Source: an uncultured Clostridia bacterium
GTDB lineage: Bacteria > Bacillota > Clostridia > Oscillospirales > Ruminococcaceae
Length of the DNA: 32,147 nt
NCBI GenBank assembly: GCA_944386475.1
Contig: CALXBH010000030.1
Coordinates: 1 to 32,147, forward strand
Direction: 5' to 3'
In this document: positions 1-8,002 of the stretch, in pieces
How the letters are laid out: each line of letters starts with the position of its first letter
Numbering within the stretch: the stretch's first letter is position 1
Program-made: the position numbers and the translations under genes
Notes under the pieces: generated by a model
Seen by the model: only the letters and a program-made list of their open reading frames with translations
Database searches by the model: none
What the model was told of the DNA's origin: nothing

Positions 1-348
1 GGAATTGTCCGTTTTCAACAGAGCAGCGATCAGGCCGTCCCGCGCATCCGCCGGGGCATGGTAGTAGATCTCACAGGGCCAGAACACCTCTGCGGCCAGT
101 GCCGCCCGCTGAATCTCCGGGGTGATAGCGTCCCGGTAGGAGAGCAGATTCCAGAAGTCGGTGAGCTCCGGATCCTCCATATCACCCAGCCGCCGGATGT
201 TCTGGATCAGGGCCTCCTGCTTTTCTTTGACTTGTTTCGGTGTCCAGGTTAATACGTCCTTTCGCTCCTGCTCGGACTTGCATTTCCAGCACAGTCCGTC
301 ATAGCCCAAGGGGATCCCGCAGCCAGGGCAGATGTATTTCAGACTCAT
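1..348 (-). CDS. Zinc-ribbon hypothetical protein, N-terminal part, cut by window edge
   Basis: A leftward reading frame starts at the ATG at 348-346 and stays open to base 1, so the C-terminus lies outside the window. GAAAGGAG stands upstream at good spacing. The first 24 residues carry CPGC and CWKC pairs, a typical small zinc ribbon. After that come charged helical stretches (ERKDVLTWTPKQVKEKQEA) with no motif I recognise. The start codon overlaps the stop of an upstream leader ORF in an ATGA arrangement, and a terminator-like hairpin stands just upstream, so expression is probably attenuated. The function is unknown. The zinc ribbon suggests nucleic-acid or protein binding, which is inference. 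Confidence 0.75.
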   Translation of the reverse strand, partial: MSLKYICPGCGIPLGYDGLCWKCKSEQERKDVLTWTPKQVKEKQEALIQNIRRLGDMEDPELTDFWNLLSYRDAITPEIQRAALAAEVFWPCEIYYHAPADARDGLIAALLKTDNS

Positions 349-461
349 ATTCTCGGTCTCCTTTCAGAAGATAACAAAAACGCCCTGAGTCCTCCTGTCA
401 AACGGACAGGCTGACGCAAGGCGCGAAAAAGTACAGCGACAAGAAACCGTATTTTTTCCAT
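345..461 (-). CDS. Possible 38-aa leader peptide overlapping the zinc-ribbon gene start
   Basis: The ORF runs from an ATG at 461 to a TGA at 347-345, overlapping the ATG of the zinc-ribbon gene by four bases. AGGGA lies a few bases upstream of its ATG. The peptide is arginine-rich and hydrophobic, beginning MEKIRFLVAVLFRALRQPV, and its codons run straight through the hairpin at 381-423. This is the geometry of ribosome-mediated attenuation, where a ribosome on the leader ORF decides whether the terminator forms. The same frame could start further upstream at 530, but with a poorer ribosome site. I do not recognise the peptide. It could be a chance frame. Confidence 0.4.
   Translation of the reverse strand: MEKIRFLVAVLFRALRQPVRLTGGLRAFLLSSERRPRI
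376..423 (-). terminator. Attenuator-like terminator hairpin upstream of the zinc-ribbon gene
   Basis: Read leftward, CGCCTTG (423-417) pairs with CAGGGCG (387-381) with one G-U pair, and inside it CCTGTC (410-405) pairs with GACAGG (399-394) around a five-base loop. A run of five T follows immediately at 380-376. It ends about 28 bases before the ATG at 348, so a transcript from the promoter at 659-631 must read through it. Confidence 0.65.
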
Positions 462-630
462 GCAGTCCCTATCGCAAGCAGATCTATATACACAAACCAT
501 CGCTATACAATCTATTTTTTTATTTGTCATGGACTTTATACTCTAAAGCATTACCGCAGAGTTTTCCCTCTCATTTTTCAAACAGATTTTAATACATAAT
601 TAATAAAAAAATAATCTTATTTGGAAATTT

Positions 631-659
631 ATTATATCATAATAGATCAAGTCTTTCAA
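631..659 (-). promoter_or_regulatory. Sigma-A type promoter reading leftward
   Basis: On the minus strand TTGAAA (659-654) and TATAAT (636-631) are separated by exactly 17 bases. The predicted start is near 624, pointing into the attenuator-like leader and the zinc-ribbon gene at 348. Confidence 0.6.
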
Positions 660-687
660 TCTGTTTGATGTATTAATTTATAAAAAA

Positions 688-906
688 TTAGTTAAAACTG
701 AGCCGCAGAATAAAACGAACCATGCGATCATCATTAGGTGAGAATTTTTTCAAATAATATCGATTCGAAGTCGCACTGCCATTTTTACGGAAGCGCGGCT
801 CTTTTCGTATCAGTCCGGCTTTCTCTAAATCTTTCACTGCTCGCTTAACTGTGCTGCGGGACACCAAATTCGCAAGAATAAACGGTTCTTCTAGACTGTC
901 TATGAT
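688..906 (-). pseudogene. Remnant of a winged-helix DNA-binding protein
   Basis: Leftward translation from about 890 to the TAA at 690-688 gives a C-terminal winged-helix segment: LVSRSTVKRAVKDLEKAGLI, then a basic wing ending SNRYYLKKF. This is the recognition helix and wing pattern of HTH_36/replication-initiator-type proteins. No start codon or ribosome site is present: upstream the frame meets a TAA at 909-907, and the N-terminal half is missing. It abuts a similarly decapitated gene on the other strand, so one deletion probably removed both 5' ends. It is likely nonfunctional. Confidence 0.6.
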
Positions 907-1628
907 TTATATCGCATACCATATACCTTTATACAAAATACCAGAGATATTTGGCTGCGGGATTTCATGCCGGTGAAAAGCAAAAATGGGACGTATATTT
1001 CTTTCCGCTATGAGCCGTCCTATTTGAAAGCATACCCCCACCTGCAAACCGACTATTTCCGGGATATTGTCCCGCAGTCTCCCTTTCCGGTTACATATTC
1101 CACCATCAATCTGGACGGCGGGAACGTGGTCTTTTCCCTTCCAAATCCAAGGCGATCCTCAGTGACCGGATATTTGCAGAAAATCCTTCCTACGCGAAAG
1201 CCGCGCTAGTCCAAGAACTGGAACGGCTATTGGAAGCACAGGTCATCATGATTCCGTCGCTGAAAAGCGACATGACCGGCCATGCCGACGGCATGGTGAG
1301 GTTTGTAGACGAAAACACGGCAATCGGCAATCGCGTCCAGGCGAAGAACGGGTTGGAGCAGCGGATCCGGGCCGTTTTAAGCGAACATGGAATCGATACG
1401 GTAGACTTCCCCTATTATTCGTCACCGAAGGGCAGCGCCGCCGGGTGCTATCTCAACTTTCTGGAAACGGAAAGCCATATTCTTCTGCCCGTTTTCGGCC
1501 ATCCCATGGATCGTGATGCCGTTCGGGAAGCCACACGCCTTTTCTCAAAAGCTATTGTACCGGTCGATATCCATGAAATAGCGGAAGGAGGCGGCGCGCT
1601 GAATTGCATAAGTTTGGAAGGCATGTAG
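898..1628 (+). pseudogene. Agmatine deiminase / PAD_porph family, truncated and frameshifted
   Basis: Two frames together give most of an agmatine deiminase-like enzyme (PF04371, guanidino-group-modifying fold). Frame one, from about 898, reads NTRDIWLRDFMPV, then NLDGGNVVFS. Near 1137-1143 the homology jumps to another frame reading SKAILSDRIFAENPSYAKAA, then GHADGMVRFVDEN, GSAAGCYLNF and the C-terminal GGGALNCIS, whose Cys sits where the family's catalytic cysteine is. The first 100 or so residues are absent and the frameshift lies in the middle. Intact relatives are near 370 residues. The gene is dead unless the frameshift is a sequence error, and even then it lacks a start. Confidence 0.75.
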
Positions 1629-1676
1629 AAAACGGACGGCAACAGTTGTTGCTTGCATTCTATTGTCTAAAATTGG

Positions 1677-1705
1677 TTGTTTTTATGCGTTGTTTATAGT
1701 ATAAT
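1677..1705 (+). promoter_or_regulatory. Promoter of the WYL regulator gene
   Basis: TTGTTT (1677-1682) and a consensus TATAAT (1700-1705) are 17 bases apart, about 35 bases before the start codon. It probably drives the regulator and possibly the nuclease gene behind it. WYL proteins often act on their own promoters, but I see no clear operator. Confidence 0.6.
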
Positions 1706-1739
1706 ATAACCAATATAATGTAATGAGGGGGCTTGTTTG

Positions 1740-2720
1740 ATGGATAATCTGGAGCCGAAAAAGCTGGCTCTTATCCGCATCCTACAGATTTTCAAGAAGT
1801 ACAGCGACTACGACCATCCGCTGACGCAGGAGGATATCGCCCGGCATCTGGAGCAGGAATACGGTATCGTTATTGAACGCAAGGCTATCAGCCGGAATAT
1901 TTCCCTGCTAAGGGAGGCAGGGATCGACATCGAATCCCGGCGGGCAGGCAGCTATCTGGACGGCCGCCCCTTTGAGGACTCCGAGCTGCGTATGCTCATC
2001 GACGGGGTGCTGTGCAGCAAATATATCACCGCCAGGCATTCCGCCGATCTGATCGACCGCCTGTGCGGGCTGGCCAATCAATACTTCCGTTCCCATGTGA
2101 AAAACATCTATTCGGTGAACGAGTGGTGCAAAACGGAAAACCAGGCCCTGTTTTACAACATCGAAATCATCGACGACGCCATCGAGCAGGGCAAACAGAT
2201 CACCTTTGATTATAATAAATACGGGATAGATAAAAAGCTGCATAAATCGGCCTTTCATACGGCTTCCCCCTACCAGCTCCTTCTTCATAACCAGCGGTAT
2301 TACCTGATGGCGTACAACGAATACTGGAAAAACGTGGTGTTTTACCGCCTTGACCGGATCACCAACATCAAGCTGACCGGTCAGCCGCTCACACCGCTGC
2401 AAACGGTAAAAGGATATGAAGGCGGCATGGACTACAAGGAGCTGGCCACCGGTCTGCCCTATATGTTCAACGATAAGCCCCAGTCGGTGGAGATGATCGC
2501 GGAGGGGTATATTATCGATCAGGTGATCGACTGGTTTGGCACGGACATCCGCCTGCAGCAGCTGGACGACGGCAAGGTCAGGGTCAGCCTGAAGGCCAGC
2601 TTGCAGGCGATGGAGCACTGGGCCATGCAGTATATTAACCATGTGGAGGTGACCGCGCCGGCGGAGTTGAGGGAGAAGATCAAGGAAAATTTGGAGCAGG
2701 CACAAAAGAAGTACGTTTAG
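1740..2720 (+). CDS. WYL-domain transcriptional regulator
   Basis: The ATG at 1740 follows GAGGGG at nine bases; a TTG at 1737 is in frame but less likely. The 326-residue protein has an N-terminal winged HTH (about residues 8-65: LTQEDIARHLEQEYGIVIER, then AISRNISLLREAGIDI) that resembles the DeoR/HTH_11 group. A WYL domain follows (about 140-220: ITFDYNKYG, SPYQLLLHNQRYYLMAYNEY, VVFYRLDRI), then the usual WYL C-terminal extension. WYL regulators bind single-stranded nucleic acid or nucleotide ligands and commonly control phage-defence operons. As first gene of the cluster it is the likely regulator of the nuclease and perhaps the ATPase genes, which is inference. Confidence 0.9.
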   Translation: MDNLEPKKLALIRILQIFKKYSDYDHPLTQEDIARHLEQEYGIVIERKAISRNISLLREAGIDIESRRAGSYLDGRPFEDSELRMLIDGVLCSKYITARHSADLIDRLCGLANQYFRSHVKNIYSVNEWCKTENQALFYNIEIIDDAIEQGKQITFDYNKYGIDKKLHKSAFHTASPYQLLLHNQRYYLMAYNEYWKNVVFYRLDRITNIKLTGQPLTPLQTVKGYEGGMDYKELATGLPYMFNDKPQSVEMIAEGYIIDQVIDWFGTDIRLQQLDDGKVRVSLKASLQAMEHWAMQYINHVEVTAPAELREKIKENLEQAQKKYV

Positions 2721-2809
2721 CAGAATCCCTTTAGGACGTTGACTTTTTGTGCATTGGGCATTGTTCCATAAATTATGCTGGAAACCGACAAAGTATGATG
2801 AGGAGAAAA

Positions 2810-4075
2810 ATGAAAAGCGACATTTTTTTCGAGGCATGTAAAGAGATTTACTGGCAAGAAAATAACGAAGAAGCTAAAACATGCGAGGATTTTAATCTGT
2901 TTTCGATCCTGAACAAAGAACGGGATGAAACACATACACACAGCCCGTTCATTTATGAACTGCTCAGCCCGCAGGGAAGGCATCATCAGAAAGACCGATT
3001 TTTAGCCTTGTTTTTTGAAAAGGTGCTGGACAAAAGGTACTCGGAATACAAAGTCACAAGGATCACCAGAGAGGATTCTTTTATAATTAATGATGAGCGG
3101 CGCCGTGCTGATTTTATGATCAGTGGGATAAAGCAAAACGGTGAAAAATTCTGTTTCCCCATTGAGATGAAAATAGACGCTGGCGAGCAGTCGGATCAGA
3201 TCGAGCGCTACTATAACAAAGCAAGAGAAAAAGTCGGGGCCGGTGGTGAGGCCAACGTATACTTTTTGACTTTAGACGGCCGCGAGGCCACTACCGCCGG
3301 AAGCACAGCACAGTATACGCCCATATCCTTTGAGGAGCATATATATAACTGGTTGGTTGCCTGCATAGAAACGAGCCGGGAGATTCCGCATCTTTTTTAC
3401 ACGATCAATCAGTATTTCTATCTTATTAAAAAAATCACAGGAAGGGCGGATAAGAAAATCATGAACATACAGGCGTTAATTGCCCAATCCTCTGAAAACA
3501 TGGAGGCTGCAATAGCCATTCAGAAAGCGATAAAACCTGCTCGAGTCGAAAAATTAAAAGAAGTATTCAAAAAAATAGAACTTCATATTCAAAACAACTC
3601 GTTTGTTTTAGCGCACGGAATTAAAAAAATTGAAGCAACTTATGAAGATAAAGCAGAAGATTATTATAAACATCATTATGAAAATAGACGAAATAAAGTA
3701 TATCCTTGTATAGCCTTTCAGTTAAGTCAAAAAGACGGATATATCATCAGCTACCGAATCGAAATCGAAACAAATCTTTATCACGGCATATCGGTATATG
3801 AGTGTACGGATGATAAGGCTGCACAGATACCAGCCCCAGAAAAAATCAAGTTCTATTTACAGAGCTGTGGAATCACACTTATGAAACCCCCTTATTGGCC
3901 TTACTGGGAATATCTTTACGATGACAACTACAACAATACTTTCGACTTTAAAAACACGCCCGCTGGTGCCTATCTTAGGCTGTTCGACAAGGAACAGGAG
4001 GAGCATCTTCTGGACTGTATTTATGCGCAAATAGACAGTATGATAGAGGCCTTATATAACAAGGTCAATAAGTAA
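2810..4075 (+). CDS. PD-(D/E)XK nuclease family protein (PDDEXK_4 type)
   Basis: I chose the ATG at 2810 because AGGAG lies five bases before it; an upstream in-frame ATG at 2747 has no ribosome site and encodes an unlikely leader. The 421-residue protein starts with the conserved FNLFSIL...ETHTHSPFIYELL block of PF14281. The nuclease core is at about residues 96-140: RRADFMI gives the Asp, PIEMKIDAGEQSDQIERYY gives the E-x-K and the QxxRY-type helix. The rest is helical, with aromatic-rich C-terminal sequence. PDDEXK_4 proteins are often encoded in defence islands and are presumed DNA nucleases. It lies 89 bases after the WYL gene, probably co-transcribed, and is followed by a terminator. 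A short tandem duplication covers its stop codon. Confidence 0.85.
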   Translation: MKSDIFFEACKEIYWQENNEEAKTCEDFNLFSILNKERDETHTHSPFIYELLSPQGRHHQKDRFLALFFEKVLDKRYSEYKVTRITREDSFIINDERRRADFMISGIKQNGEKFCFPIEMKIDAGEQSDQIERYYNKAREKVGAGGEANVYFLTLDGREATTAGSTAQYTPISFEEHIYNWLVACIETSREIPHLFYTINQYFYLIKKITGRADKKIMNIQALIAQSSENMEAAIAIQKAIKPARVEKLKEVFKKIELHIQNNSFVLAHGIKKIEATYEDKAEDYYKHHYENRRNKVYPCIAFQLSQKDGYIISYRIEIETNLYHGISVYECTDDKAAQIPAPEKIKFYLQSCGITLMKPPYWPYWEYLYDDNYNNTFDFKNTPAGAYLRLFDKEQEEHLLDCIYAQIDSMIEALYNKVNK

Positions 4076-4091
4076 ACAAGGTCAATAAGTA
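4058..4091 (+). repeat. 17-bp perfect tandem duplication across the nuclease stop codon
   Basis: AACAAGGTCAATAAGTA occurs at 4058-4074 and again at 4075-4091 with no gap. The TAA stop (4073-4075) is made at the junction of the two copies, so the duplication created or moved the current stop. It looks like a recent slippage event. Confidence 0.9.
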
Positions 4092-4113
4092 GATATAATC
4101 TGCCATATAGCAT

Positions 4114-4146
4114 AACATCCCGTCGGTTTACCGGCGGGATGTTTGG
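4114..4146 (+). terminator. Intrinsic terminator after the nuclease gene
   Basis: AACATCCCGTCGG (4114-4126) pairs with CCGGCGGGATGTT (4131-4143) around a TTTA loop, with one G-U pair. A short T run follows. It separates the WYL-nuclease unit from the AAA+ gene. Confidence 0.75.
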
Positions 4147-4211
4147 TATGCAAGTCTAATTTACAATACATTGAATTTTTTATCTCCTCCCAAATACGGT
4201 ACATAAGCTTT

Positions 4212-4219
4212 GCTATACT
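4212..4219 (+). promoter_or_regulatory. Possible extended -10 promoter for the AAA+ operon
   Basis: TGCTATACT (4211-4219) fits an extended -10 element about 58 bases before the ATG at 4278. No good -35 is visible at 16-18 bases. A promoter is expected here because a terminator stands just upstream. Confidence 0.4.
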
Positions 4220-4277
4220 ATTCTCAGAAAGCAAAAGCCATCCCACCCAGTGTACCGATTTGACGGAGGGAATTGTT

Positions 4278-6293
4278 ATGCTGTTTTATAAGATCGAAGC
4301 GACCATCGACACTACGGAAAATCTGCCGCAGCCCCGTGATCGGGAGGAATACCGCACCTTCGCCGGGATGATCGCTGAAAAAAGCGAATCCTACTATCAG
4401 AGCCGGGCGCAAAGTCATTACATTTTCGCCGCTACTTCCAAGGGCAAAACGATCACCTGCGGCGCTATCTTCAAAGAGGCGGCCGATGTGCGGAAAGCTT
4501 TCCTCGCCTATCTGGAGCGACTGGAATATATATCCTCTACATACAAAATCGAAGAAATCACCTTCCATGCGGCCAGAACTCTACTCCAAACCGCCGACCG
4601 AAACGATTTCATCGAGGATGACGATGAAGTTCTGGAGCTTTTTGGAATCGATTGTCTCAGCAGTCACTATGGCCATGTGGATTATGGTGAGGCCCTGCTG
4701 GAAGAACCGGCTTCCAGGGAATCCCTGCTTCGGGCGGCGCAATCTATCTTGGCGGAGGAATCCCTGTCGCCGGAAATCGAGCGGATCTATGCCGGCCGCA
4801 CATCGAGCCGTGTGCAGGGGCATCCCGTCCACTACCTCCTTTGCTGCGATGACCGCGAGAGCCGCAAATCCATTTATAAAACCCTGCTGGCCGCCCTGTA
4901 TGCCAACGGGCGGATCCAAAGCCGCCGTTATTGCTTCGTGGATTTTGATAACGAATGCAGCGCACCGGACGAAACCTACGAGGCGCTGTATAAAAGCTGC
5001 GAAGCCGGGGCCGTTGTCGTCCGTTATACGTCGGGAGACGATTCCAGCGGCAATCGTGCCCGGGCCGGCGGAGATGTCATTGCCGGGCTTTGCGATATGG
5101 CCGTAAAATATAGAAATAAGGTGCTGACAATCTTCTGTCTGCCCACCGAATGCACCAAGGTTAAGGAGATGTTTCTGGAAAACCTTGGGTACATATCCCT
5201 GATTGAATTGTACGAAGACGTAGTCTGCGCCGATAAGGCCCGGCCATACCTGCAGGAGCTGGCGAAAAAACGCAGGATTCGGGCGGACAAGCGTCTGTAT
5301 GCCGCCGTTGAAAGTACGAGCAGGGGCTTCAAAGCCGCCGAGCTCAATCGGATTTTTGAGGAATGGTACGACAAAAAACTGCGCACCACCGTTTATCCCC
5401 AGTACCGGGAGGCGCAGACCGTAAAGGCCGAGATTGTAAAGGCAAAGCCCAAGGGGAGTGCTATCGACGAGCTGCACCAAATGATCGGACTAAGGGAAGC
5501 CAAGAGCGTGATCGAAAAGGCTCTGAATTATTATAAGGTGCAGAAGCTCTACAAGGATAAAGGGATCGCCATGGACCGTCCGGCCATGCATATGGTATTC
5601 ACCGGTAATCCCGGCACCGCCAAAACCACCGTGGCCCGTTTGTTTGCTGAAATCATGAAGGACAACGGACTGTTGTCCAAAGGCGACTTATACGAGGTGG
5701 GGCGCAGTGATCTGGTCGGCAAGTATGTGGGATGGACCGCCCAGATTGTCAAGGAAAAGTTCCGGGCGGCCCGGGGTAGTGTCCTCTTTATCGATGAGGC
5801 CTATTCCCTGGTGGATGACAAAGAGGGGCTGTACGGCGACGAGGCCATCAACACCATTGTACAGGAAATGGAGAACAACCGGGACAATATGGTCGTTATC
5901 TTTGCAGGATACCCGGATAAAATGGAGCAGTTTCTGAGCCGGAACCCGGGGCTGCGCTCCCGCATCGCCTTTCATGTTCCCTTTAAGGATTACAGCGCCG
6001 AGGAACTGGTGTCCATTGCCGAGTTGATTGCTCAAAACAAGGGCCTGCATTTTGACGATGCTGCTCATCAAAAGCTCTGTACGGTTCTGGAGGAAGCCCG
6101 CGCCCTTCCCGATTTCGGGAACGGCCGCTATGTGCGCAATCTGGTGGAAATGGCCAAAATGGAGCAGGCAAACCGCCTGGTTCGCCTGGAGTATGAAGCG
6201 GTGACCGCCGACACTCTTACCACCCTGCTGGAAGATGATATTCCCCTGCCGCCCAAAAGGGAAACGCCGCCGGTGAGAAGAATTGGCTTTTGA
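4278..6293 (+). CDS. CbxX/SpoVK-type AAA+ ATPase with a degenerate first AAA-like domain
   Basis: The ATG at 4278 follows GGAGGG at seven bases, giving 671 residues. The active AAA+ module is C-terminal: Walker A GNPGTAKTT near residue 443, sensor-like GRSDLVGKYVGWTA, Walker B VLFIDEAYSLVD near 500, arginine-finger region NPGLRSRI near 556, and a helical lid. This is the CbxX/CfqX (SpoVK, EccA) group of hexameric remodelling ATPases. Residues about 185-385 look like another AAA fold without its catalytic residues: HYLLCCDDRESRKSIYKTLL where a P-loop would be, followed by a lid-like helical segment. The first 180 residues are unrecognised. It leads the operon with the PcfJ-like gene 13 bases downstream. 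Its substrate is unknown. Confidence 0.85.
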   Translation: MLFYKIEATIDTTENLPQPRDREEYRTFAGMIAEKSESYYQSRAQSHYIFAATSKGKTITCGAIFKEAADVRKAFLAYLERLEYISSTYKIEEITFHAARTLLQTADRNDFIEDDDEVLELFGIDCLSSHYGHVDYGEALLEEPASRESLLRAAQSILAEESLSPEIERIYAGRTSSRVQGHPVHYLLCCDDRESRKSIYKTLLAALYANGRIQSRRYCFVDFDNECSAPDETYEALYKSCEAGAVVVRYTSGDDSSGNRARAGGDVIAGLCDMAVKYRNKVLTIFCLPTECTKVKEMFLENLGYISLIELYEDVVCADKARPYLQELAKKRRIRADKRLYAAVESTSRGFKAAELNRIFEEWYDKKLRTTVYPQYREAQTVKAEIVKAKPKGSAIDELHQMIGLREAKSVIEKALNYYKVQKLYKDKGIAMDRPAMHMVFTGNPGTAKTTVARLFAEIMKDNGLLSKGDLYEVGRSDLVGKYVGWTAQIVKEKFRAARGSVLFIDEAYSLVDDKEGLYGDEAINTIVQEMENNRDNMVVIFAGYPDKMEQFLSRNPGLRSRIAFHVPFKDYSAEELVSIAELIAQNKGLHFDDAAHQKLCTVLEEARALPDFGNGRYVRNLVEMAKMEQANRLVRLEYEAVTADTLTTLLEDDIPLPPKRETPPVRRIGF

Positions 6294-6306
6294 GGGAGGG
6301 CTGCAT

Positions 6307-7956
6307 ATGGAATCAAACAATACCTGTGATTTTTCCTCCTCCGTGCATCTGGAGATTCCCAACGGATACCGGCTTAACAGGCGGGTCCAAACCGTGGATC
6401 TGGAAGCAGCCGACGCTCTCCTGCACACGAAAAAACGGAGAAGGTACACTTGTGCTGTCAAAAAGGACGGAATCGTCGAGCTGGTTCGGGAATTGGTTGT
6501 CTGTCCGGCCTGCGGACATGAGTCCCCCTCCTATATCCGCTATATTGCTCCTATGTATTGTCGGGGGGACGGGATGAAAAGACTGGCAACTAGGGAGGAT
6601 CTGGAAGCCTGGGCTTCCCGGCAAATGACTTTCTTTGAAGAGACGCAATCTTTCTATTTTCAGCATTTCAGCCCGCCGGGCGACACATATGAATGCCCAA
6701 AATGCCTATGTACATCCCATCCTTTCACCGGCAATCTTTCGGTTGATCTGATACATCGGGGACACAAACTGACGATTCGCCAAGAAGTCACCTCTCTCGC
6801 GGACATTTTGACTTTTCCATGGATACAGGACTTGTCATTCCCCTTTCCTATATGGGAAGAGTTCGTTTTCAATTTCCGCAACGGACGCACGCATATACAG
6901 CTTGTAGATCAAGCAGGAGAAAAGCTGGCAGTTTATGATCTGACGTCTCGAAAGGATATAAAAAGCGTCGGAGCCTTTCATTTCCTTTTTCAGAACACCC
7001 GCCTGCGCCGCAGGGTCAAAAAAGCTTTTGAACTGGAATGGCGGTCAAAATTGCCCTTTTCCGAAAAGGAACTGGATCTGACACACCTGATGCTGCTGAC
7101 GGAGTTTATCGGCTACCCGAAAACATTTTATCACGCCATCCCGTATGTGGAGGGGACATATGGGGTCGATTCGTTGTTCCGAAAAGAGCGGGCAAGGCTG
7201 CATAGAGCGGTGGATATTCCGCAGCTCTATAGCTGTTCCGCCTTGCCGTGGGCAAAATCCGTGCGTCGGTTCATATTCCAAAACCCGGCTGTCCTGTTCT
7301 ATCAAGAGGAATGCCAGCGCCTTTGTAAACTTGTCGATGACCTGAATTTGTTCTGCCGCCTGTTGGCAAGTCCATCCCTGTATTTACTCCTTGCCGTGTT
7401 AAAAACGCATCCGGGAATATTCCCTTTTTTCGAAGACTATGTCCAGGTTAAAGGCGGAAAGGGACTGTTGGATAAAGTGCTGCCGCGTTGGTATAGCGCC
7501 TTCTATTATGCGCTGCACTACTGCACCTTGAGCAAACGAGCCAAAAACCAAGAGCAGGCAAGATGGAGAAAGAAAGATTTTCGTTTTGGAGATGAAATAC
7601 CGATGTCTCCTTTTTCCCTGCCAATGCCGCCGATCCATACCAAAATTCACGATTGCACCATAAACGGTTATCGCTTTTTCTGGCTGAAAAACAGCAGAGA
7701 TTATTACAACGCATCCCAAGAGCTTCATAACTGCCTCGACACATGGAGGCCATATAACAATCCAGTCATCTGTGTAGCGAAAAATCAAAGGGCGCTTGCC
7801 GCCATAGAGGTCGAAGACGACTCTTATATCGTGCAAGTACAGTCAGCGTACAACGGCCCTATAAACGAGGGCACGCGATTATATGCCGCCTATAGGATGT
7901 GGCTGCGAAAATACGGACTGCAAGACCTGTCCGGCAGCGATGAAGATGCCGTATAG
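6307..7956 (+). CDS. Zinc-ribbon PcfJ-like protein
   Basis: The ATG at 6307 follows GAGGGAGG. The 549-residue protein has CPAC at about residue 66 and CPKC at about 130, a split zinc ribbon. A large middle region rich in aromatic and basic residues follows. The C-terminal 90 residues match the PcfJ-like domain (PF14284): ASQELHNCLDTW, VICVAKNQRALAAIEVEDDS, YIVQVQSAYNGPIN, ending in a helix. PcfJ was named from the conjugative plasmid pCF10 and its biochemical role is not established. Tight spacing behind the AAA+ gene suggests the two proteins act together, which is inference. The PcfJ assignment is fairly firm; the rest is unassigned. Confidence 0.75.
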   Translation: MESNNTCDFSSSVHLEIPNGYRLNRRVQTVDLEAADALLHTKKRRRYTCAVKKDGIVELVRELVVCPACGHESPSYIRYIAPMYCRGDGMKRLATREDLEAWASRQMTFFEETQSFYFQHFSPPGDTYECPKCLCTSHPFTGNLSVDLIHRGHKLTIRQEVTSLADILTFPWIQDLSFPFPIWEEFVFNFRNGRTHIQLVDQAGEKLAVYDLTSRKDIKSVGAFHFLFQNTRLRRRVKKAFELEWRSKLPFSEKELDLTHLMLLTEFIGYPKTFYHAIPYVEGTYGVDSLFRKERARLHRAVDIPQLYSCSALPWAKSVRRFIFQNPAVLFYQEECQRLCKLVDDLNLFCRLLASPSLYLLLAVLKTHPGIFPFFEDYVQVKGGKGLLDKVLPRWYSAFYYALHYCTLSKRAKNQEQARWRKKDFRFGDEIPMSPFSLPMPPIHTKIHDCTINGYRFFWLKNSRDYYNASQELHNCLDTWRPYNNPVICVAKNQRALAAIEVEDDSYIVQVQSAYNGPINEGTRLYAAYRMWLRKYGLQDLSGSDEDAV

Positions 7957-8002
7957 TTTAAGTTTATTGTGCATCTATCAATAACAAAGTGAGGTTATGA
8001 AC

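Larger units (their letters stand above)
349..687. other. AT-rich leader region without a long gene
   Basis: Besides the leader ORF, hairpin and promoter listed separately, this stretch is very AT-rich, especially 540-690. No further coding frame is supported. If the promoter at 659-631 is used, the untranslated leader of the zinc-ribbon gene is about 275 bases, long enough for a regulatory RNA. Confidence 0.5.

Noticed and set aside
1908-2837. Long minus-strand open frame opposite the WYL regulator.
   Set aside because: It is the antisense shadow of a clearly recognisable WYL protein and shows no family motif.
4581-5480. Long minus-strand open frame opposite the AAA+ gene.
   Set aside because: It is in antisense register with a gene carrying clear AAA+ motifs, and has no start site of its own.
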